Below, one piece after another: positions 10,423 through 19,269 of a stretch of DNA of 64,000 bases (positions are counted from its first letter, which is position 1; the number at the start of each line of letters is the position of its first letter). The position numbers and the translations under genes are program-made. The stretch is from positions 947,001-1,011,000 of the forward strand of contig JAUCEP010000002.1 in the NCBI GenBank assembly GCA_030348875.1, written 5' to 3'. This DNA comes from Ureibacillus composti. Lineage in GTDB: Bacteria > Bacillota > Bacilli > Bacillales_A > Planococcaceae. The notes beneath the pieces are model-generated. The model searched no databases. It had not been told where the DNA came from and worked only from the letters and a program-made list of their open reading frames with translations.

Positions 10423-11562
10423 ATGCTTGTCGCTTTAACAGATCAAAATGAGCGTTTTGTTTTAAAGACAAGCATGCCACATGAATACTTAAAACAACTT
10501 CGACAAACATCTATTTTTTATTGTCCACAATGTAAAGAACGACTTAAGTTTAAAATTGGTACCATAAAAATTCCCCACTTTGCACATTTATCAAATAATA
10601 AATGTGATCTTCACTTTTCTGATGGAGAGTCAGAACAACATTTACTTGGAAAAGAACAATTATATGAATTCTTTCAAGCCTTTCAATTAAACGTTGAGTT
10701 AGAACCATATTTATCAAATTTAAAGCAGCGGCCAGATCTTCTAGTGAAAACAGATGATGGAACACGGTATGCAATTGAATTTCAATGTAGTTCCATTACA
10801 TCTGAGAGGTTAAATGAAAGAAATAAAGGCTACTATAGTGACAAGATTAAGCCAATCTGGATTCCACAAACACCTAGTAAAATGAACTGGAAAAACGGTA
10901 TTCAAAAACTTTCAATTAATAAAAATCTTCAACAATTTATTCTTTCAAATCGCGACCAACAATTTTTAATAACGTATCATCCTCGAAAACAAGAATTTTT
11001 TTATCTTTCAAATTTACTTCATGTTTCGGGTAACTCATATTTAACAAAAGTACAAGCATTGAAAATAGCAAAACAACACTTTCCGTTTTATCTACCTAAG
11101 CTCTTAACGAAAAATGAATTTGATCAATATTTGAGAGCATATGATGACCTAAAAGGAAGTTATTTGCGATCCCGAGTACTCTTGAGTAGAAAAGGGGTAA
11201 ATGATCTTTTCTTAAGAAGCATTTACGAATTACGCTTAAGCACTAATGCATTACCGAAATTTATTGGTGTGCCATTGAAATGGAATAAAGTATTGAAATT
11301 ATTTAGTGTAGAATGGCAGGCTACATTATTATATTTCGTGCATCTTAATGAGGTTCCAATTTCAAAGATCAATGAGGATTTCATTCGTTACTATTTACAA
11401 TGGGCGAACCTTAAGGAAACCACAGAAGTGATTAAGCTGCTGAAAGAGTATTGTCTTCTTCTCCAAGCATTAAAGGTTGAAAGCGTTTATAGCTCCATAG
11501 TAACGGAACATTTAGTAGATCAGTTGTACAACCAATTTCTTGCAAATAATTGGGGGAATTGA
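10423..11562 (+). CDS. coiA: Competence protein CoiA
   Basis: CoiA-family protein of 379 residues. An N-terminal zinc-ribbon-like segment CPQCKERLKFKIG followed by IPHFAH (about residues 34-56) precedes a predicted PD-(D/E)xK nuclease core. In that core RPDLLVKTDDG and YAIEFQCSSI supply the D...ExQ residues (about 105-130), and a helical C-terminal region follows. It is needed for DNA processing and recombination during transformation in streptococci and Bacillus; the exact reaction is not settled. AAAGGAGGG precedes the ATG closely. It lies between mecA and pepF as in B. subtilis. Confidence 0.9.
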   Translation: MLVALTDQNERFVLKTSMPHEYLKQLRQTSIFYCPQCKERLKFKIGTIKIPHFAHLSNNKCDLHFSDGESEQHLLGKEQLYEFFQAFQLNVELEPYLSNLKQRPDLLVKTDDGTRYAIEFQCSSITSERLNERNKGYYSDKIKPIWIPQTPSKMNWKNGIQKLSINKNLQQFILSNRDQQFLITYHPRKQEFFYLSNLLHVSGNSYLTKVQALKIAKQHFPFYLPKLLTKNEFDQYLRAYDDLKGSYLRSRVLLSRKGVNDLFLRSIYELRLSTNALPKFIGVPLKWNKVLKLFSVEWQATLLYFVHLNEVPISKINEDFIRYYLQWANLKETTEVIKLLKEYCLLLQALKVESVYSSIVTEHLVDQLYNQFLANNWGN

Positions 11563-11614
11563 GAAAATATATGTGATTTGAATAACGAAACATATTGTAT
11601 CGGAGGTATAGAGA

Positions 11615-13423
11615 ATGGCTAAAAAAGTATTAACACGTGATGAGGTACCTGTAGAGTTAACGTGGAATTTAGAAAGTATTTTTTCATCCGATGAAGCATG
11701 GGAAGAAGAATTTAAAGCGATTGAAGGGCTACTGCCAGAAGCTGAAAAATATAAAGGAAAGTTAAATGAAGGCGCAGAGCAATTATACAACACTTTGCAA
11801 TTTAATGATCAACTATCCGAACGTTTTGGGAAGCTTTATGTTTACAGTCATTTAAAGCATGACCAAGATACAACAAATAGTAAGTATCAAGGAATGGATG
11901 GCCGTGTGCGTTCGTTAGCAGCTAAATTAAGTACGGCCTTATCTTATATTACACCTGAGATTTTATCAATTGAAGAAGAGACAATCCAGAAGTACTTAGT
12001 CGAATATGAACCTCTTCAACTATACACTCAAATGTTAAAAGAGTTAAATTTACAGCGTCCTCACGTTTTAACGGCTGATAAAGAAGAATTACTTGCACAA
12101 TTTTCGGAAGTGACAGGGGCTTCAGGAAATACGTTTAGTGCATTAAATAATGCTGACCTAGAATTTCCGCTTGTCAAAAATGATAAGGGTGAAGAGATTG
12201 AATTAACTCATGGGAATTATGTAACATTTTTAGAAAGTGATAATAGAGAAGTTCGTAGAGATGCTTTTAAAGCTATGTACGACACTTACGGTAAATTCAA
12301 AAATACATTTGCTACAACTTTAGCCGGGAATATTAAGGGGCATAATGTACGTGCACGTATTCGTAAGTATGATTCTGCACGTCAATCAGCGATGAGTAAT
12401 AATAATATTCCTGAGAAAGTTTACGATCAACTGATCTCAACAATCCATGAGTATTTACCTGCTTTACACCGATATGTGGCACTAAGAAAAGAAGTATTAG
12501 GTGTAGAAGAACTTCATATGTATGATTTGTTTACGCCACTCGTGAAAGAAGTAAAAATAGACATGCCATATGAAAAAGCTAAGGATATCATGGTGAAAAG
12601 CTTCGAGCCTCTAGGCAAGGAGTATCAATCAATTGTACAAAAAGGTTTAGAGAGTCGTTGGGTAGATGTGTTGGAGAACAAAGGTAAACGAAGTGGCGCC
12701 TATTCTTCAGGTGCGTATGGCACTAATCCATATGTTTTAATGAACTGGCAAGACAATTTAAATAACTTATTTACTCTTGTTCATGAATTTGGCCATAGTA
12801 TGCATAGTTACTATACAAGACAAAATCAGCCTTATCCATACGCAAGCTATTCAATTTTCGTAGCGGAAGTTGCATCAACATGTAATGAAGAGTTGTTATT
12901 TGATTACTTGTTAAAAACGACGGAAGATCCGCAACAAAAAATTTACTTATTAAATCATTGGTTAGACGATTTCCGTAGTACGGTATTCCGTCAAACAATG
13001 TTTGCTGAGTTTGAGCATATCGCTCATGAAATGGAGCGTAATGGAGAAGCGCTTACTGCAGAACGTTTAACAGAAGTTTATTATGATTTAAATAAACAGT
13101 ATTTTGGTGAAGCTATGACGGTAGATGAAGAAATTGGGCTTGAATGGGCGCGTATTCCGCACTTTTACTACAATTATTATGTTTACCAGTATGCAACAGG
13201 GCAAAGTGCTGCTACTGCTTTAAGTAAGCAAATTCTAGAAGAAGGAAAACCAGCAGTTGACCGCTATATTAACAACTTCTTAAAAGCTGGTTGCTCTGAT
13301 TTCCCAATCGACGTACTTCGTGCTGCTGGAGTTGATATGGAATCCCCAGCCCCAATTGCAGAAGCATGTAAAGTATTTGAAGAAAAACTAAACGAACTTG
13401 AAAAATTACTATTGAAGAAATAA
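11615..13423 (+). CDS. pepF: Oligoendopeptidase F, M3 metallopeptidase
   Basis: Cytoplasmic zinc peptidase of 602 residues cleaving short peptides. The HExxH site is HEFGHSMHSYY (about residues 388-398), with a downstream Glu in FVAEVASTCNEELL as third zinc ligand. The family's C-terminal EWARIPHFYYNYYVYQYATG is intact. CGGAGG precedes the ATG by about 8 nt. The length matches the family. In B. subtilis the gene in this place modulates sporulation and competence peptides when overproduced. Confidence 0.95.
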   Translation: MAKKVLTRDEVPVELTWNLESIFSSDEAWEEEFKAIEGLLPEAEKYKGKLNEGAEQLYNTLQFNDQLSERFGKLYVYSHLKHDQDTTNSKYQGMDGRVRSLAAKLSTALSYITPEILSIEEETIQKYLVEYEPLQLYTQMLKELNLQRPHVLTADKEELLAQFSEVTGASGNTFSALNNADLEFPLVKNDKGEEIELTHGNYVTFLESDNREVRRDAFKAMYDTYGKFKNTFATTLAGNIKGHNVRARIRKYDSARQSAMSNNNIPEKVYDQLISTIHEYLPALHRYVALRKEVLGVEELHMYDLFTPLVKEVKIDMPYEKAKDIMVKSFEPLGKEYQSIVQKGLESRWVDVLENKGKRSGAYSSGAYGTNPYVLMNWQDNLNNLFTLVHEFGHSMHSYYTRQNQPYPYASYSIFVAEVASTCNEELLFDYLLKTTEDPQQKIYLLNHWLDDFRSTVFRQTMFAEFEHIAHEMERNGEALTAERLTEVYYDLNKQYFGEAMTVDEEIGLEWARIPHFYYNYYVYQYATGQSAATALSKQILEEGKPAVDRYINNFLKAGCSDFPIDVLRAAGVDMESPAPIAEACKVFEEKLNELEKLLLKK

Positions 13424-13432
13424 AGCGTAGGG

Positions 13433-13468
13433 GAGGGCATCTCAGCAAAGAGAGTGCCCTTCTTTATT
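13433..13468 (+). terminator. Terminator of pepF
   Basis: AGGGCA (13434-13439) pairs with TGCCCT (13455-13460), with CTC/GAG pairing inside, followed by TCTTTATT. It is 10 bases after the stop. Confidence 0.75.
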
Positions 13469-13804
13469 ATATTCGTATTGTTATAAGATGAATTTCAATA
13501 TCCGGAATACTTGTGTAATTATATTCCCAATTTTAACTCAACTTGTGTAAATGTTCATTTTCAGATGTTATTAGGCAAAAAACATAACCAAGTATAATAA
13601 TTTTCAGATTCATTAGAAACCTTTAAGACATAGCTGCTAAATAAAATTTACATAATCATACAGTATATCTTTGCAAAATTCTTTATTCTTCAACCGATTA
13701 AAAAGCATTATTTTAATAAAAATCTACGCGATATTAACGACAGTTAAACGACAGTAAAAAGTGCAAAAATGACAAGAATTTTCAATTTTTCGATGCTTTT
13801 TGAG

Positions 13805-13818
13805 TGTAAACGCTTACT
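13805..13818 (+). promoter_or_regulatory. cre-like CcpA site
   Basis: TGTAAACGCTTACT matches the catabolite-responsive consensus TGWAANCGNTNWCA at all but one position. It lies about 35 bp upstream of the -35 of the small RNA promoter. CcpA control of that RNA is inference. Confidence 0.5.
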
Positions 13819-13851
13819 TTTTGACGAATTTGTGAAACAATTGTCGATTCA

Positions 13852-13880
13852 TTGTATACACTATTATTCTATGTTATATT
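13852..13880 (+). promoter_or_regulatory. Promoter of the RoxS-like RNA
   Basis: TTGTAT (13852-13857) and TATATT (13875-13880) with a 17-bp spacer. The predicted start is near 13887, just inside the palindrome at 13884-13903. Confidence 0.6.
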
Positions 13881-13883
13881 AAA

Positions 13884-13903
13884 TACGTGAAATAAATCAC
13901 ATA
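13884..13903 (+). promoter_or_regulatory. Rex/Fnr-like operator over the RNA start site
   Basis: TACGTGAAATAAATCACATA contains the palindrome GTGA-N6-TCAC. It fits a Rex box (TTGTGAA-N4-TTCACAA) and a Crp/Fnr site (TGTGA-N6-TCACA) about equally. A site over the start point suits a repressor, and Rex is reported to repress roxS in B. subtilis. An fnr gene lies in this window, so Fnr is the alternative. Confidence 0.6.
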
Positions 13904-13991
13904 ACAAACATACACCCCTTTGTTTGAACGTGAACATTTCTCCCATCCCCTTTGTGTAAAGAGGTGCCTCTAATGAGGTACCTCTTTTATT
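13887..13991 (+). ncRNA. roxS: RoxS/RsaE-like regulatory small RNA
   Basis: The transcript predicted between the promoter and terminator is about 105 nt. It carries two copies of the C-rich motif CCCCTTTG (about 13915-13922 and 13947-13954), the first in ACCCCTTTGTTTGAACGTG and the second in ATCCCCTTTGTG. These C-rich regions are the hallmark of RoxS (Bacillus) and RsaE (Staphylococcus), which pair with Shine-Dalgarno sequences of metabolic mRNAs and adjust NAD+/NADH balance and the TCA cycle. The 3' hairpin AAGAGGTGCCTC-TAAT-GAGGTACCTCTT is its terminator. The position next to yjbH also fits, as I recall. No protein frame is supported here. Confidence 0.85.
13958..13991 (+). terminator. Terminator of the RoxS-like RNA
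   Basis: AAGAGGTGCCTC and GAGGTACCTCTT form a near-perfect stem with loop TAAT, followed by TTATTTTT. Confidence 0.85.
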
Positions 13992-14013
13992 TTTGTGAAA
14001 AAATTTTTTTATT

Positions 14014-14053
14014 AAAAAAGTACCCAATCTGCATTACAGGTTGGCACTTTTTG
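14014..14053. terminator. Bidirectional terminator-like hairpin
   Basis: AAAAAGT (14015-14021) and ACTTTTT (14046-14052) enclose CCAATCT/AGGTTGG, giving a long stem with A and T tracts on both sides. It separates the small RNA from the element at 14090-14206. Confidence 0.65.
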
Positions 14054-14089
14054 AGCTTTTACTCGATTATTATATATCCATATAAAAAA

Positions 14090-14206
14090 ACATCATCCCG
14101 GGCTTAGTCACAAAATCATTGCCACAAATGCATTAATTGCGACGAGAATTCGCAAGAGCAGAAAGTGGCGTATTTAGACTTTGTTTTTACTTAGTCGAGA
14201 TGATGT
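14090..14206 (-). terminator. Large nested hairpin downstream of yjbH
   Basis: Outer arms ACATCATC (14090-14097) and GATGATGT (14199-14206), middle arms GCCAC (14121-14125) and GTGGC (14165-14169), inner arms TTGCGA (14137-14142) and TCGCAA (14150-14155). Read on the minus strand the outer stem is followed by seven T, so the element probably ends yjbI-yjbH transcription. It is much longer than a normal terminator and contains a direct repeat CTTAGTC. Confidence 0.5.
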
Positions 14207-14252
14207 TCTTCTAATTATATTAATAGATTTATATTAGTCCATATTCAAAAAA

Positions 14253-15059
14253 TTATTTTAATCGCCAAAGCGTTAGATCATTATTACATAAACGTTCAAT
14301 CTTTTGTTGAAGCATTCTTTTCTTTAATTCACGCTCAGCTTCTTGTTCTGAGATTGAATAGATTTCAGCAACTTCTTTTGTAGTTAAAACCCTATAACGT
14401 TGGAAGAGTTTATCATATGAAGGAACCGGCTGACATTCAAGCTCTTCATTTAACATTTCTTCTAAAATTCGTACATAAACATCATAGGAGTAAGTTCCGC
14501 TAACTTTTAATCCTTCATCTTCAATGCATTCATTAAAGAAAACTATGCTTGGTAATTCGTCAACTTCCATTTCACGAGTAATGTATAAGTCACATTGGAA
14601 TGCGCGGGCTGCCTCTTTTGAACCAAAATCCGATTTGAATTCATTAACGTCAAGATTCGCTTCTTGAGCAATTTGAATTAAAGCTGAATAGGAAGTAACA
14701 TCTTTCGTGTTTAAAAACGCATGTTCTTGTAATTTCAATAAATATCGCGCAGCGGCTTTTTTTCCTTGTAGTTCCGCAGCTTTAATGGCAATAGATGGTA
14801 GTGCGGGATGTGTAATATCCAATTCAGCCCCCGTGAGGCAACCTTTTGTACGTCTACTTAAGCTATTTAGTGACGCAAGTTTAGTACCTAATACATAACG
14901 CCAAGTAAAATAATGATCATATTGAACTTGTAGTTTTCGTAAGATTGATTGCATTTTTAAAGCATCTCTGCAAAGCGGATCAAGAAAAACATAGAGTTCT
15001 ATTGGCTTCGAAGTACTTGAAGGTGCGGCAGGTTTTGATAATAATTGGACATTATTCAC
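14253..15059 (-). CDS. yjbH: Spx-degradation adaptor YjbH (SpxH)
   Basis: DsbA/thioredoxin-fold adaptor of 268 residues that presents Spx to ClpXP. ELYVFLDPLC near residue 30, AAELQGKKAAARYLLKLQEHAF (about 92-113) and LKVSGTYSYDVYVRILEEML match the family. Where B. subtilis YjbH has DPLCPECW, this protein has DPLCRDAL, so the C-x2-C is lost; the His/Cys-rich N-terminal segment is also missing. The start overlaps the stop of yjbI by 4 bp (ATGA), so the pair is cotranscribed with yjbI first. Confidence 0.88.
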   Translation of the reverse strand: MNNVQLLSKPAAPSSTSKPIELYVFLDPLCRDALKMQSILRKLQVQYDHYFTWRYVLGTKLASLNSLSRRTKGCLTGAELDITHPALPSIAIKAAELQGKKAAARYLLKLQEHAFLNTKDVTSYSALIQIAQEANLDVNEFKSDFGSKEAARAFQCDLYITREMEVDELPSIVFFNECIEDEGLKVSGTYSYDVYVRILEEMLNEELECQPVPSYDKLFQRYRVLTTKEVAEIYSISEQEAERELKKRMLQQKIERLCNNDLTLWRLK

Positions 15060-15457
15060 TCGAATCCCTCCTCATCTTCATCTGGGGAATTAATCATATG
15101 TTGAGCTGTCATCACAAGACGCTGGTAGTAAATTTCTCTAAATTTTCCACTTAGCTCCACTTCATCCATCGCTTCACTCATGCATTCTAACCATGCTTGT
15201 GCACGCTCAGGTGTAATTTTAAATGGCATATGACGTGCTCTCATCATCGGATGACCATGTTCTTCTGTATATAAGTTTGGCCCACCTAAAAACTGGGTCT
15301 GAAATTGGATTTGTTTTCTTAATGTTTCAGTCAAATCTTCTGGAAAGATTGGACGTAACTTTGGATGCTTCGCAACTCGCTTATAGAAAGCGCGAAGGAG
15401 CTCTGCAAGTTTTTCAGCACCAAGTTCCTCGTAAGGAATCGTATATTTTCGATTCAT
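15056..15457 (-). CDS. yjbI: Truncated haemoglobin, group II (YjbI)
   Basis: Globin of 133 residues binding haem and O2/NO. FLGGPNLYTEEHGHPMMRARHMPFKI contains the proximal-helix region with the haem-ligating His of group II truncated globins. Its pairing with yjbH is conserved in Bacillales and suggests a role in the nitrosative/disulfide stress circuit. Minus-strand AAAGGAGTTACACCT precedes the ATG at 15457. It overlaps yjbH by 4 bp. Confidence 0.93.
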   Translation of the reverse strand: MNRKYTIPYEELGAEKLAELLRAFYKRVAKHPKLRPIFPEDLTETLRKQIQFQTQFLGGPNLYTEEHGHPMMRARHMPFKITPERAQAWLECMSEAMDEVELSGKFREIYYQRLVMTAQHMINSPDEDEEGFE

Positions 15458-15510
15458 AGGTGTAACTCCTTTTTGCTTAGAAGCAGTATTCTTTTAATGA
15501 AAATTGCGTA

Positions 15511-15550
15511 TATAACACTATGAACATCAAACTATTGTCTTAGTGTTATA
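15511..15550. repeat. Perfect 10-bp inverted repeat upstream of yjbI
   Basis: TATAACACTA (15511-15520) and TAGTGTTATA (15541-15550) are exact reverse complements with a 20-bp gap, in the leader region of yjbI-yjbH. It could be an operator or an RNA hairpin. The other ~270 bases of this gap (15458-15764) show nothing recognisable; no clear cwlQ terminator is visible. Confidence 0.5.
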
Positions 15551-15764
15551 AATCATTTTATCAACGAATTACTTATTTCTCAAACAAATCGTATCTATCC
15601 TTTTGAATAAAGGCTTTACTAAACAAAGCTAAGCCACTTACGTCAAAGAGTAATGAGTAAAAGACGGTTTAACATAACATATATATGTATCAATGGTAGT
15701 TTTAACACTTATTAGTATTTTCTTTTCAAAACTTAAACTAAATACTGATTAGATGTAACTTGTA

Positions 15765-16541
15765 TCATGCTTGATAATAGTTCATCACTTTAGATACATA
15801 ATTCCTTGTTTCTTGGAAAGGTGGAATGCCGCCATATTTTGTAACATTACCAGGTCCAGCATTATATGCTGCTAAAGCTAACTCTATATTTTGATCAAAC
15901 TGGTCGAGCATTTGTCGTAAGTATTTTGTACCACCCATTATGTTTTGCTCAGGGTCGGACGGATTTTTAATACCTAAATAGCTTGCAGTACCAGGCATCA
16001 ATTGCATTAGACCGGTTGCACCTGCAGAACTGACAGCAGATGAATTGAAGTTAGATTCTTGTTTAATTACTGAGGCAATTAACTTTTCTGGAACACCGTA
16101 TTTATTGGCAGCTTCTTTAATAATATCGGCAAAACCACTAGCCCCTGCTAATACATTTTGATATCCGGTTTCATTTGTATAATCTTTATTATGGTGATTA
16201 TTCATAACAGAATTACTGGATAAATCTGTTTGCATTAGCAGATTATAAAATGTTGAAGGAACGTAGGTTGAATTATTGTTTAATTGCATAGATGATAAAT
16301 ACATATTACTTAAATTGTTAGAGCTACTAGAATCAGACAATAATGATTGAACATTACTAGATGAATAGCTTCCAAGTAAATTAGAAATATTATTTGTTAA
16401 TGATGACGTTGATTGTGACATAATTTCATCTAACATATCAGTGAAAAGAGAGTCGTTTTGATTAACGTCTATTGATTTTGATGTTCCAATCGACTGTAAA
16501 GCTTGAAGTTCAAGCAAAGTTTTCATCGAAGAAATATTCAC
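15765..16541 (-). CDS. cwlQ: Lytic transglycosylase, CwlQ/YjbJ type
   Basis: Protein of 258 residues. An N-terminal half rich in Ser/Asn with low complexity (about 1-130) precedes an SLT catalytic domain. The catalytic Glu is in [28 protein letters not shown], and the domain ends with [31 protein letters not shown]. It cleaves peptidoglycan between MurNAc and GlcNAc. No signal peptide is visible, as with B. subtilis CwlQ; export may be unconventional. It is 6 bp after yjbK on the same strand, so cotranscribed. Confidence 0.88.
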   Translation of the reverse strand: MNISSMKTLLELQALQSIGTSKSIDVNQNDSLFTDMLDEIMSQSTSSLTNNISNLLGSYSSSNVQSLLSDSSSSNNLSNMYLSSMQLNNNSTYVPSTFYNLLMQTDLSSNSVMNNHHNKDYTNETGYQNVLAGASGFADIIKEAANKYGVPEKLIASVIKQESNFNSSAVSSAGATGLMQLMPGTASYLGIKNPSDPEQNIMGGTKYLRQMLDQFDQNIELALAAYNAGPGNVTKYGGIPPFQETRNYVSKVMNYYQA

Positions 16542-16547
16542 ATTAAT

Positions 16548-17132
16548 CTACCTTTCTGCGTTGAGAGCTTGCATAAAACGTGCAATCTTTTTATCGGCAA
16601 TCTGTTTTTCAATATTAAACTTTTTAAGAAATTCTTCAAAAATTTGAGCGCCTATTTTTTCATCGTTTGCTTCATATTCTACCTCATAATCATCACGGTT
16701 TAAATAAAAAGAATGATCAAAAACAAGTGTCCCACCCATGTAAGGTACTTCAACTCGATCAGTAGTTAATGTGCCAAATACTGCTAATTGATCAATCGGT
16801 ACTTTTATTTGTATTAGTTTTTCTTTCACAGTTGGAGCTAAAAATGCATTTCCATTTAACATGGAGTCTGCCTGTTCTTTTGTTAGAACATCAGTCGTCT
16901 CTAAATGTGTATGTTTAGATGTTTTTTCTTTTAAAGTACAAACAATTTTTTCTTTTGTTTCTCGAATGCGAAGTCCACTTGCCTGATTTTTTAAATGCCA
17001 AGTTGGTGTATCAAAGTAGTGATTTGTTTGACGGAGTATCATTTCATCGGCAATATGGAAGGACGATAATAGTTCTTCATATTGTTTTTTTGTTAAATTA
17101 TTTTTAAACTCAATTTCGATTTCTTGTGACAT
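16548..17132 (-). CDS. yjbK: CYTH-domain protein YjbK
   Basis: Protein of 194 residues with the CYTH signature near its N-terminus (EIEIEFKNNL) and alternating charged strands (GLRIRETKEKIVCTLKEK) that form the triphosphate tunnel of class IV adenylate cyclase/thiamine triphosphatase enzymes. Probably a metal-dependent tripolyphosphatase; the in vivo substrate is unknown. It is divergent from yjbL and next to the (p)ppGpp synthetase gene, a conserved association. Confidence 0.88.
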   Translation of the reverse strand: MSQEIEIEFKNNLTKKQYEELLSSFHIADEMILRQTNHYFDTPTWHLKNQASGLRIRETKEKIVCTLKEKTSKHTHLETTDVLTKEQADSMLNGNAFLAPTVKEKLIQIKVPIDQLAVFGTLTTDRVEVPYMGGTLVFDHSFYLNRDDYEVEYEANDEKIGAQIFEEFLKKFNIEKQIADKKIARFMQALNAER

Positions 17133-17219
17133 ATTTTTAACCTACCTTTTCTCTTTCGCATCAACTATTTGTCTATGTTAAAATATAAAAAAAGAATGCT
17201 TTTGAAGGGATGTATACAT

Positions 17220-17612
17220 ATGCGAAACATTTATACAGTTGAGCAATTTGAAATTTTACATAATGAATTACACTTTAGTTTAAACGAAAATGGAGCAGCA
17301 ATACAAATAACTCCTGCTGGTCAAGTAATTGCTGATTCAGATCAATTATCATTTATTTATCTAGTTGAAGAAGGAAATGAATATAGCTATTTAAGTTTCC
17401 CACAATCGATTTGGTCATCGCTAGTTCAATTATTACAACAAGAGTTAACACCTTATATAGTGACAGGAAATGAAAGAAAAGAATTAGTGAATTTTAATGA
17501 TGAATTACAAATGCTTATTTTTAATATTGAGGGAAATGACAATTATGGAAGTTTATTTGTTACAGCAGTAGAAAATGAGTTTCAAGCAATATTACAAAAT
17601 GATACAATTTAG
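17220..17612 (+). CDS. yjbL: UPF0738-family protein YjbL
   Basis: Protein of 130 residues, conserved in Bacillales between yjbK and the small (p)ppGpp synthetase, function unknown. No transmembrane helix or known catalytic motif is visible; it looks like a soluble alpha/beta protein (YLVEEGNEYSYLSFPQSIW). GAAGGGATG precedes the ATG at 17220, which I prefer over the upstream start at 17169. Confidence 0.75.
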   Translation: MRNIYTVEQFEILHNELHFSLNENGAAIQITPAGQVIADSDQLSFIYLVEEGNEYSYLSFPQSIWSSLVQLLQQELTPYIVTGNERKELVNFNDELQMLIFNIEGNDNYGSLFVTAVENEFQAILQNDTI

Positions 17613-17784
17613 TGGTTTGTTAGAAATAAACGATTACTAAATTAGGTGCTGTCATAGAGATAAAAGAAGGATTTCTTTCTTTGGAGGACAGGAAAATAAA
17701 ATTAATTGGACATCCGTGTTGAAAGGGCAACAGTTCACCCTATTTAAAGTTTTGAACTGTGTCTTTCTAAGGAGGAATTAAAAA
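17613..17784 (+). promoter_or_regulatory. Leader of sasB with a hairpin
   Basis: The inverted pair ACAGTTCA...TGAACTGT (about 17729-17760) sits in the leader and ends about 12 bases before the AAGGAGGAATT ribosome site. There is no T tract, so it looks like a leader structure rather than a terminator. No known riboswitch was recognised. Confidence 0.3.
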
Positions 17785-18459
17785 ATGGGACAATGGGATG
17801 TATTTTTGAACCCATATAAACAAGCTGTTGATGAATTAAAAATAAAACTTAAAGGTATGCGAAATCAATTTGGCATTTTAGGTTCCAATTCACCGATTGA
17901 ATTTGTAACTGGTCGAGTAAAGCCGCTAGCAAGTATATATGATAAAACCCTTGAAAAGGGAATCCCTTTTGAGCCATCTGAACAACTTGCAACAGAATTA
18001 CAAGATATAGCAGGATTACGTATTATGTGCCAATTTGTTGATGATATTAAAACTGTAACGGATTTAATTAGGCAAAGGGAAGACTTACGTGTAATTGAAG
18101 TAAGAGATTATATTACTCATAGTAAACCAAGTGGCTATCGCTCTTATCATATGATTGTTCAATATCCTGTTGAAACTGTCCATGGTAAAAAGGTTATTTT
18201 AGCTGAAATTCAAATCCGTACACTTGCCATGAACTTCTGGGCTTCTATTGAACATTCGTTAAACTATAAATATAAAGGCTTGTTCCCTGAAGAGATTAAA
18301 AATCGTTTGCAAAGCGCTGCAGAAGCGGCATTTAAATTAGACGAAGAAATGTCATCCATTAGAAGTGAAATACAAGAAGCACAGGCTTATTTCACGGAAA
18401 TAAAAGAAGCGCAAAATCCAACAATCCGATCGAATACACAAAATAAGGAGCATGAGTAA
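17785..18459 (+). CDS. sasB: Small alarmone synthetase (GTP pyrophosphokinase) SasB/RelQ
   Basis: Single-domain (p)ppGpp synthetase of 224 residues, without the hydrolase, TGS or ACT domains of Rel. Key motifs are [11 protein letters not shown] (residues about 44-54), [27 protein letters not shown] and the [22 protein letters not shown] segment with the catalytic Glu. The SAS1 class acts as a tetramer and is allosterically stimulated by pppGpp. AAGGAGG precedes the ATG. Its 3' end overlaps nadK by 8 bp, so translation is coupled. Confidence 0.93.
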   Translation: MGQWDVFLNPYKQAVDELKIKLKGMRNQFGILGSNSPIEFVTGRVKPLASIYDKTLEKGIPFEPSEQLATELQDIAGLRIMCQFVDDIKTVTDLIRQREDLRVIEVRDYITHSKPSGYRSYHMIVQYPVETVHGKKVILAEIQIRTLAMNFWASIEHSLNYKYKGLFPEEIKNRLQSAAEAAFKLDEEMSSIRSEIQEAQAYFTEIKEAQNPTIRSNTQNKEHE

Positions 18460-19255
18460 TTTGAAATTCTCGATTCAATCACGCCGAGATTCTCAATCTA
18501 ATGAATTGAAGAAGCTCGCTATTACCTATTTACAAGAATTCGGACTCACTTATGATGATGATCAACCTGATATTGTAATTTCAATAGGTGGTGATGGAAC
18601 ACTACTACATGCATTTCATCGCCATTCTGAACGACTAGACAAAGTGGCATTTGTTGGAATTCATACTGGGCATTTAGGTTTTTATGCAGATTGGAAACCA
18701 TCAGAATTAGAAAAATTAGTACTTTCAATTGCAAAAAAAGAGCTCACTGTTGTGGAATACCCATTGCTTGAAGTAGCAGTACATCATAAAAGTGGGGATT
18801 GTGAAAAATATTTAGCTCTAAATGAAGCAACCATTAAATCGCCAGATGTAACACTTGTTATGGATATCGAATTAAATGGCAATCAGTTTGAACGGTTCCG
18901 TGGTGATGGTTTATGTGTCTCCACTCCATCAGGTAGTACAGCCTACAATAAGGCTTTAGGTGGAGCTATTATTCATCCGAATTTACAGGCGTTCCAGCTT
19001 ACTGAAATGGCATCAATTAATAACCGAGTATTTCGTACTGTAGGATCATCGCTTGTATTACCTGCTCATCATAATTGTACATTGAAACCAGTAAGTGATC
19101 AGAAGTTTAATATGACAGTTGACCATATACACCTTATACAACATGATTTAGAATCAGTGAAGTTTAATGTAGCATCTGAACGAGTTCGATTTGCGCGCTT
19201 TAGACCATTTCCATTTTGGGAACGAGTCCATGATTCATTCGTTTCAAACGATTAA
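18452..19255 (+). CDS. nadK: NAD kinase
   Basis: ATP- or polyphosphate-dependent kinase of 267 residues making NADP from NAD. It contains the family signatures [10 protein letters not shown] (about 43-52), LNEATIKS and [24 protein letters not shown] (residues about 145-170). AATAAGGAGC precedes the ATG, which lies inside the end of sasB. It belongs to the sasB-nadK-pseudouridine synthase operon seen across Bacillales (YjbM-N-O). Confidence 0.95.
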   Translation: MSNLKFSIQSRRDSQSNELKKLAITYLQEFGLTYDDDQPDIVISIGGDGTLLHAFHRHSERLDKVAFVGIHTGHLGFYADWKPSELEKLVLSIAKKELTVVEYPLLEVAVHHKSGDCEKYLALNEATIKSPDVTLVMDIELNGNQFERFRGDGLCVSTPSGSTAYNKALGGAIIHPNLQAFQLTEMASINNRVFRTVGSSLVLPAHHNCTLKPVSDQKFNMTVDHIHLIQHDLESVKFNVASERVRFARFRPFPFWERVHDSFVSND

Positions 19256-19269
19256 ACATTGAGGTTTTT

